Positions 57,297 through 64,000 of a stretch of 64,000 nt of DNA are shown piece by piece. This DNA is from Paracentrotus lividus (Eukaryota > Echinodermata > Echinoidea > Camarodonta > Echinidae). Within the stretch, counting starts at the first letter, position 1. Every line of letters begins with the position of its first letter. The DNA is taken from assembly GCA_940671915.1 (NCBI GenBank), contig CALNVZ010001721.1, forward strand, positions 45,237,431 through 45,301,430, written 5' to 3'. The translations under genes and the position numbers were made by a program. Under the pieces are notes generated by a model. It was not told the DNA's origin, did no database searches, and saw only the letters and a list, made by a program, of their open reading frames with translations.

Positions 57297-57890
57297 GTAT
57301 GGCCTTGATTTGGGTCTGGTTTTCTGCTGTTTTCTTTTTTTTGTTGGTGATTTTTCTCTTGTGTGGTGAATTAGGGCTAGGGTTTTTGGTTTTTTGGTTG
57401 GGTGTTGCATTGGTTGGAAGGTGGAGCGGTTCTTGTTTTTTACGCGTGATTGAATATAATATGGTGGAGAGTGGCTGTGGGTTGATTGTTGGGAGTCAGT
57501 GCGGTGGTGGTGTGTTGTCAATGGGTTGGTGGGCCGGTTGGGTGATTTATTGTTGTTGTGGGTGTGGGGTGGTTTGAACAGGAGGGTGGGGTGGTGAGTC
57601 ATTTGATACTATTATTGTGCTTTAGGTGGCTGTGGTGTTTTATGTTATTTGGGTGTGGTTGTTCGTGTTGAGGGTGTGATTGGTGTGTGGTTGGTGAGGG
57701 GGTGTTGGTGTTGAGGGTGTGGTGTGATTGGGGGTGGTTGTCAGGATGGCTTGTAGTTGTTGGCTTGTTTGTTTTCTGGGGGGAGGGTGGCTTGTTGGTT
57801 GATTGTTTGGGTGTGTGTTTGTGGTTCTTATCGGTTGTTGGCTTTTGGTTTCTTTATTTGATGTCTTGCTTGTTTGCATCGGTTTGTTCC
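57297..57890. repeat. G/T-rich strand-biased block
   Basis: The plus strand is almost devoid of C and poor in A for nearly 600 bp (GGTTGG, GGTGTG, TTGGGTG words). ORFs on both strands (Gly/Leu/Val/Trp-rich or Thr/His/Asn-rich) follow from this bias. It includes TTAGGGCTAGGG near 57,371, but no telomere array. Confidence 0.8.
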
Positions 57891-60095
57891 AGTGTTTGAT
57901 TGGGTCTTCATTCTGGTGTGATACATAGAGAACTGTGTTTTGGTTTATTCATCGACGTAATATTCACTTGTTTTTCTTCGGTCTTAATTTGCTATTCGAC
58001 TGTGTTACGCTGATGTCTATTTCTTCTTCTTATCTTATAGTATTTCTACTTTTTATCTTTAACCTTTAGATCGAAATCCCCTGTCTTTATGTCTCTTTAC
58101 TTTTGTGCAGAATAATGTTGCTCCCGTCACTGTATACTTCTCTAACCTTTCATTTCACTTAAAGGAGCAGAACTTGAAACCTACGGACAGATCATATTAA
58201 TCTGTCTCTTGAAATTGAGTTTTTCGTATTCGTGCCATCACTGTTAGACCTATACCCGCGTCACCAGTTGAAAACTTGTTTTTAAGGCCCGAGTGGTGAC
58301 TTTAACTAGTATCTACCGACATAGTGTGCCGATATCCTATTGAGAGCAAGCTACCAATGGCGATGCTTACAAGAGTGGGTAGTTGTAGATTATTGGGGAC
58401 GTCCGAGGGCGGGCACTGATGAATCAATGCATTGATGTCTAAGTGGTGCAGGAGTAGTTAAGGAGTCCTAGAGAGTGGATGTGTAGATAGCGTAAGGGTC
58501 TTAATTCTGAAAAATATGTATGTTTTCTCATTGATAGTGTGGAATTTTCGAGCCGTGTAGTAAATAACATTCTAAAAAATTAAGCTATTTCAACCAGGTA
58601 AGGATAAGCATTTGGACCCGATTGAAATTGCCTCTTCCCAACTCTCTTCCGATCTTATTACCTACCCACTACCGGAAGACGACCTTAGGTGATGTACGTA
58701 AGTGCTAACACCTTAAAAATAAAAGTGTCTGGTATCTAACTTGCTATCATTCTATATTATGGATAATGCGGTATTAATTAGTCGAATCCCAGTTTTTTTA
58801 ATTGATAAGACGAGGGGGCACGTTGCTGAGCCATGGGAGCCACCACCTGCCTTTTTCAGATTTCAAGACTAATTCCCAGACCAGAGGTCAAAATATAAGA
58901 GGTATAAAAAACAGCCAGAAACACCGTGTTTGGGCGTTGGGTTAATAGTAGCCTTTGGGTGTACCAAGTAATCTACATTCTGAAAATAAGGCTCCACGTA
59001 AATTTCCACAAGTAAGTTATTCCCCATGCCGATTCGACTGAGCACGGAGTAGGTAAAATCGCCCGCAATGGGAGAACAGGGCTCCCTCTTTATCCTCTCG
59101 TATGAATGATCATTTTTGAAGGGCGGGGGGGCAGGGCGTCTGCGAGTAGCGCGTGGTTAATTCTTTCCAAGATCGAATCCTTGCGATCAAGTCGGCGTGT
59201 GACGCAAAAAGGAAGAACAGTTTGATGAGTCGTGTAGAGTAAACAAGTTGCCATTAAGGAGGCTCAGAACCATTTTCTATTCGGCCCTCGGCTATGTCAT
59301 ACAAATTCACCTCCTGCCGCATCCCCTCATTCAGTTCAGTCCAATTTAATTATCCTGGTTCTTCAGGTGCAGATACGCTATGCTAAACATAACAAACGAT
59401 CGTCTAATCACTCACGAAGCTCCATTCCCAAAACCTGGAGAACTAGGAGAAGGGGCAAAATCACCATAAGGGGTTTTTTATTAAAACTTTGGGTCCGCAA
59501 CTTGGGTGGCCTTCATGCGCCGGCGGCCTAACCCTTTAGACTAAAAGAAAATTTTCTGTCGTTGCTCATCTCTATGCTTTATTGGGTATGCATTACTTCA
59601 TCTATGAAAATCATTTCAAAGTGGTAGACTTCCTTCAATTCTAATCGAGGCCTCAATTTAAGAGCCCATTTGTGTGGAACGCTGGGCGTGGCAACATGAG
59701 CAGCAGAAATTATTTTTGCTTCTGTCAAATCCGTCATTTCCCAGACAATTCAGCTGAATTGAGAGCATATCCCCGAAAAAGTCAGTCCTAATGGTTTCGA
59801 AATGGTACCCTCGCTCCATTCTCATTCCGAATGCCCATTTTTTTGAGGCGCCTTTAACGAGCTATGGGGCCTTATGCATGCAGGTCGATGCACGGCCTAG
59901 AGTCATAGGGTTTAGTCAAATAGTTGGGATCTTTCCTCCCAGCAGTCATGCCACACAATCAATCCTAGCATACCTGGCAGTAACTACCTCCCGTTCATCT
60001 GCTACCGTCAGAATTGTCATAAGACGACCCGTCTAATGTATAGCTGCTTCCATTATACGCCCTAGCGCGAAAATTTATATAAACTATCATATTCT
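57891..60095. other. Unique-looking DNA without a gene
   Basis: The composition is more balanced than the surrounding AT-rich DNA and no repeat family of this window recurs in it. The longest ORF is 81 codons and has no motif. Confidence 0.4.
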
Positions 60096-60440
60096 TTCGA
60101 GAGCCCCAGGTATAGTCAACAGAGTAGATACTACTAAAATAAATTCAAATAATATATGACCACCTACAAAGCACAGAATGAGCAACGCCAGAAGATTGTT
60201 TCTGCTGCATAGTGCGCCGCCATGACGCCCAATGCACGAGCTAATATTGCCCGTATCGTCTATTTGCGATATCAAATGAACCATAAGGTAGTAACACGAA
60301 ACCCAATTTGCTAATGTGCGGCTATAGCGTAAGAGAGTTAGAGGATACTACCTTGTAAATGTGTATTAAATTAAACTAACACCACAAAGGCACATACCAC
60401 CCACAACATTTTCTGCGTTGGCAAAGTGCCCGGCCAACGC
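60096..60440. repeat. 215-220 bp satellite units
   Basis: TATATGACCACCTACAAAGC, AGAATGAGCAACGCCAGA, then TGCATAGTGCGCC near 60,205, and GGCAAAGTGCCCGGCCAACG near 60,420. About 1.5 units in the same orientation as those at 52.2-53.1 kb. Interrupted on the right by the G-rich block. Confidence 0.75.
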
Positions 60441-62440
60441 CCTCGCAAAAGTACAGCGGGGCGGGGGCGGGGCAGGCGGGGGGCGGGGGGCGGAGGGGGC
60501 TGGGGGCGGGGGCGGGCGGGGGGGCGGGCCGGCGGTGAGGTGGGAAGGAGGAGGGTGGGGGGTGGCGGCGGCGGGGCGGGGAGGTCAGCCGTGTGGGGTA
60601 ACCTCGGATAGGAAAACAGGAGGTGGCGGAGGGAGGGGAGGTGGCCGGGGTGAGGGAGGGGTGGGTCTAACAGAGAGTGAATAGAGGGTGAGGCGTGGTT
60701 GGTGGACGGTAAGGAAAGAGGTGGGGGAATAGTGGCGGGAGCGGAGTTGATGGGACAGTAGTAAGGGGTCACGGAAAGCAGGTGGGCAGAGAGGGGGAAC
60801 TGTCGACGGAGCAGGGAGAGGCGTTTTCCTGTGGGCGTGGGCTAGGACAGGGTGCGGCCGGGCGGCAAGGAGCGCCCCGGCAGAGAGGACGGCCCGACGG
60901 AATGTGCACGGCGGTCATGGAGGGGTAGCGGGAAGAGGGCCGGGTAGTGTGGTGGGCAGTGTGATAGAGGACAGAGCGAGTGAAGAGGGGGGATGTGGCG
61001 ATGGTGGGCGCGGGGGGTAGGAGGTGCTTAACAAGAAGTAGGAGATACGACCTGACAATTATTGCAAGGGTGGATACATGAGGCAGGGGCGGAGCGAGAG
61101 GAGGCGGAGAGAGGCGGGATAGGACTGGGCGCGCGGCGAAACAGTGGTTGTAGGCGTCGGCGCGCGCGAAGGTGAGGGGGCCCGGCGGCGGCTAGCGCCG
61201 GCGGCCGGGGGGAGGGAAAGAGAAAGAGCCAAAGCGGAGAGGAGCGGGCGGGCGCACGGGGCCGGTGAGGAGCGACGGCTGGGCGCGTAGCAGGGTGCGT
61301 GGGGGTGAGGCGGAGGGAGGGGCGATTGCAGGCGGGCTGGGGTGGGGGTCGGGCGGTGGAGGGGGAGGAGGGGGGGAGAGCTCTGTGGGGGTCTGGTGGA
61401 GGTGGTGGAGGCGGGGATCGGGGAGGGGGAGGAGTGGGGAAACGGGGGTGGGCGCAGGGCTGCGGGGTGGGGGGGAGGGGGTGTGAGGGGGCGGCGGGGG
61501 TGGGGGAGCGGGAGCGGGGTCGGGCGGGTGCGGCGGGTGGGCGGTGCGGGGTGGGGCGGAGAGGCGCTTGAGGAGGCAGGTTGGTGGGAGACGTACGGAC
61601 TGTTGAGGGAGGGAGGTGGCAGGCGGAGTGGGGGTGGCGCGGCGAAAGGGGGAGTGGCGGGAGGCGTGGAGGGTCAGTGCGAGGGGGATGCGAGGAGGGT
61701 AGGTGGCGGAGCGGAGGAGGACGGTGCGGCGAGGTGAGAGGTAGGCAGGAGTGGAGGGGGCGGTGCGTGAGGAGGAGGCAGCGTGCGCGAGGGGGAACGT
61801 GTGGAAGTGTGGGAGTTGGTGGCGTGGGTGGCGAGGGGCAAAGGTGGAGCGGGCGCGGGGCGGGTGTGGCAGGAGAGCGGCGCGGGCCGCGAGAGCGGAG
61901 GGGTGGCGGGAGGGAGCGTCGGGGCGAGAGTGAGTGGGAGGCGCGTGCCTCGTAGGGGAGGTGATTGGGGGGGTCGATGTGGGAGAAGCCTGACGGCGTG
62001 AGGAGGACGCGGGGATGGCGGGAGGTGGGGTGCGCGGGTGACGGAGGTCGTAGAGGAGGAAGGAGGGAGGACGAGTCGGGAGGGTGGGAAGGATGTGAGG
62101 AGTGGGATGAAAGTGAGGGGGGGACGCGGAGGCAGCGGGAAGCATCAGGTGACTAACAAAGACACGACTCAGTTAATTTTGTATTCGGTACTGACCGATG
62201 TAACCAGAGGTGAGAGGACAGCGGGTGCGAGAGCAGCGACGAGGAGGTGGCCGCGACGAGCGGGAGGGTGGTGGCCGCTAGAGACGAAGGAGAGGTGCTG
62301 AGGTGAAGAGGAGGGTTCAGGATGTGCAGGTACGGAGGGGGGATAGACGGCAGGGGGAAGGCAGGGAGGGCGGAGCGGGGTTGGGGCGCGGCAGGGGAGG
62401 TAGGGAGGGCCGGTAAGGAAGCAAAAACAAAAAGTGATAA
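60441..62440. repeat. 2-kb G-rich, strand-biased block
   Basis: The plus strand is dominated by G with very little T, giving many GGGG runs. Because stop codons need T on the plus strand, and TTA, CTA or TCA there for the minus strand, long ORFs arise on both strands (for example 317 codons, Pro/Ser/Ala-rich, at 62,145-61,192). They have no domain and are rejected as genes. Confidence 0.8.
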
Positions 62441-62940
62441 GATATAGTAATCCCATGTATGCGGTGTATGTTAATATGTGAAGGAGACCACATAAAAAAG
62501 AGGGTATCTAAGAGCCACAAGAAGCCCTTCTCTCTCCAAAAATACGGGCCCCTGGCGGAAGTGGTGCGTGGGTGCGCGCGTGTGAGCGCAAGTGGACGCA
62601 TAGGAAGCAGCGAGCGTGTAAGTGAAGGCGAGGTGAGGACGACGCGGGCGCGAGGTGGGAGCGAGCGTCGGCGCCGAGGAGAGCGCTCGGCGAGGCGGGA
62701 GATGTGCGCGGGGCAGAGAGAAGGGCGAGGGAGGCGCGCGCGCTGGGGTGCTGGGAGCGGCGAGAGGGGGTGTGTCGGGAGTGTGCCGGAGGAGAGCGGT
62801 GGTGAAGTATGGGCCGGAAGAGCGGCGGCGTAGTGCAGCTTGGGTGGAGAGGCGAGGCGGTGGCGTCCGAGAGAGGCGCGGGGTGGCGAGCCGAGGATTG
62901 CCCCCCCCCCCAAAAAAAAAGTAACCGTGACTTTCCCCTA
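62441..62940. repeat. Short normal-composition stretch, then a second G-rich block
   Basis: 62,441-62,560 has ordinary composition. 62,561-62,890 is again rich in G with GAGCG, GGCG and GTGCG words. It ends in a C10 then A9 run (62,900-62,920). No gene is supported. Confidence 0.6.
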
Positions 62941-63340
62941 GATTAAAACGAAGGAGATCTTAAAGTTATATTTAATGAATGTAAAGACATCCCCATAAGC
63001 ACAAATTATTAAGGCCAGATAAATTCTCATTGCAAACGCTCGCCACACACCCCAAAAGTGAGCCCCATTTGCCCCTAGAAGTAATTCTAATTTAAAACCT
63101 TCAGGCACACAAGAGCGCTCCACAACCCTCTAAAAAAATTATGAAAAAACCAAAATAAAATACACAAAATTACCCATTCTAATCATCGCGTATTCTGGGG
63201 GGGGGCGCCCGAAGGGGCTGCCAAAAACCATATAAGGGGCGCCAAATTGACCAGTAAGGGGGGCGCCAAAATAGACCCAAAGTCAAAAAAAAAAAATAAA
63301 GTAAATCGGATTTAATGATTATCGCACAAAGATGGTACAT
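62941..63340. other. Degenerate satellite-like DNA and a GGGGCGCC repeat
   Basis: CTCGCCACACACCCCAAAAG (63,038) looks like a decayed satellite box. 63,199-63,270 has three GGGGCGCC words about 30-35 bp apart. No gene. Confidence 0.5.
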
Positions 63341-64000
63341 ACGGGGCAATTAGGTCCGGATTTTTAGGCGTCTGGCTGGGCACTTTGCAGCAGAAAATGT
63401 CCTGGCGTTGCTCATCTGTGCTTTGTGTAGTGTCATATATATGTGTAGTTTAGAAATTTTCATTTTCAAAGTAGTATCTCCAACTCTATTATGACTATAC
63501 CGCACCATTTGAAACTTGTTTTTGTTTTTAGCGTAGGCTTCCAACTGCACAAATTTTACCACAGGGCTATTGGGTTGTAATTTTGGGCGTCTGGCGGCAC
63601 TTGCAGCAGAAAAAGGTGTGGCGTTGGTTGCAATAGTGCTTTTGTGGCTGTGTCAGAGATTAATTTGAAAATACATGTTCAAGAAGTTCTCTCACGCTCT
63701 CGACTAACCGCACCATATTAACAAAATTGTTTTCATGTACTCCTTATAATAAAAGGTTTCCATCGCAACAAATTGTGACTATCCGGGGCAATTGGTCGTA
63801 TTTAAGGGCGTCTGGCGCACTTGCAGCGAGAAAAAGATGCTGGCGTGCTCATTCTGTGCTTGGTGGTGTCAATATTTATCTTTGAAATTCATTTCGTAGT
63901 ACCCAACTCTGTAGACTATATGGCACCACGAAACTTGTTTTTTATGGCAGGCTTCAACTGCACAAATTTACCACAGGGGCTACTGGCCCGTATTTGGCGT
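63341..64000. repeat. 215-220 bp satellite array, opposite orientation, runs off the window
   Basis: Three units with GGGCGTCTGGC boxes near 63,367, 63,587 and 63,809 and a fourth starting at the right edge. Other shared words are GCACTTGCAGCAGAAAA, TGGCGTTGCTCAT, ACTGCACAAATTTTACCACA. This is the reverse complement of the units at 46.7, 52.2-53.1 and 60.1-60.4 kb. Confidence 0.88.

Noticed and set aside
57371..57383. Telomere-like TTAGGGCTAGGG
   Set aside because: Only one imperfect pair of units inside a G/T-biased block; no array.
61192..62145. 317-codon minus-strand ORF rich in Pro, Ser and Ala
   Set aside because: Lies wholly in the G-rich biased block, where stops are scarce by composition. 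No domain, and overlapping ORFs are equally open on the other strand.

Overview
This window is animal nuclear DNA, dominated by repeats, with two recognisable single-copy genes. The genes are split by introns with GT/AG borders. Most of the rest is transposon, satellite and microsatellite sequence. The general look (many AGGCCTA, TACATGTA and TAGATCTA words, (GAT)n tracts, blocks built on GCGCGAAGCGCG, GGAC-rich tails) suggests a marine deuterostome, most likely a sea urchin or other echinoderm. That assignment is inference from the texture and was not searched. There are no bacterial operons, CRISPR arrays or rRNA genes.

Layout. 1-11,074: a broken Helitron-type replicase/helicase (RepHel) on the minus strand. 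It carries an N-terminal array of 21-residue repeats, a DUF6570-like Cys region, a Rep domain with an HUH-like motif and a PIF1-like helicase. A second, noisier copy of its Rep-helicase part lies at 1-3,550, before a 100-N gap. 12,300-13,315: a minisatellite of about 150 bp units rich in AGGTCA. 14,156-15,307: three exons of PSMG3 (proteasome assembly chaperone 3), minus strand. 16,197-27,269: the last five exons of DNAI3/WDR63 (inner-arm dynein intermediate chain), plus strand. Its 8-kb last intron holds a GAT-linked dispersed repeat split by a 5.62-kb hAT-like element. That element has an 8-bp target duplication and contains a satellite organised in higher-order units of about 460 bp.

27,400-31,900: DNAI3 3' end, a decayed duplicate of its last exon, a TAA-flanked MITE, GA-rich DNA and a TTAA-flanked MITE. 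31,906-35,480: an inverted-repeat element around a decayed reverse transcriptase/RNase H. 36,669-44,807: a 4.05-4.09 kb segment present twice in tandem, each copy carrying a 1-kb hAT-type MITE and a TTAA MITE. 44,400-51,200: an inverted duplication, one copy of which is interrupted by a 1.1-kb foldback element. 52,200-64,000: scattered units of a 215-220 bp satellite, a tRNA-derived SINE, and strongly strand-biased G/T-rich and G-rich blocks.

The two host genes have separate jobs: PSMG3 helps build the 20S proteasome and DNAI3 works in cilia and flagella. Their association here is only positional. Most exons are clean, while repeat copies differ from each other mainly by single-base indels, so many frameshifts in the transposon genes may be uncorrected long-read error. 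I did not find a convincing new biological system. The best candidates for a second look are the satellite-bearing hAT-like element with its empty-site paralogue, the Helitron protein repeat, and the inverted-repeat retroelement remnant.
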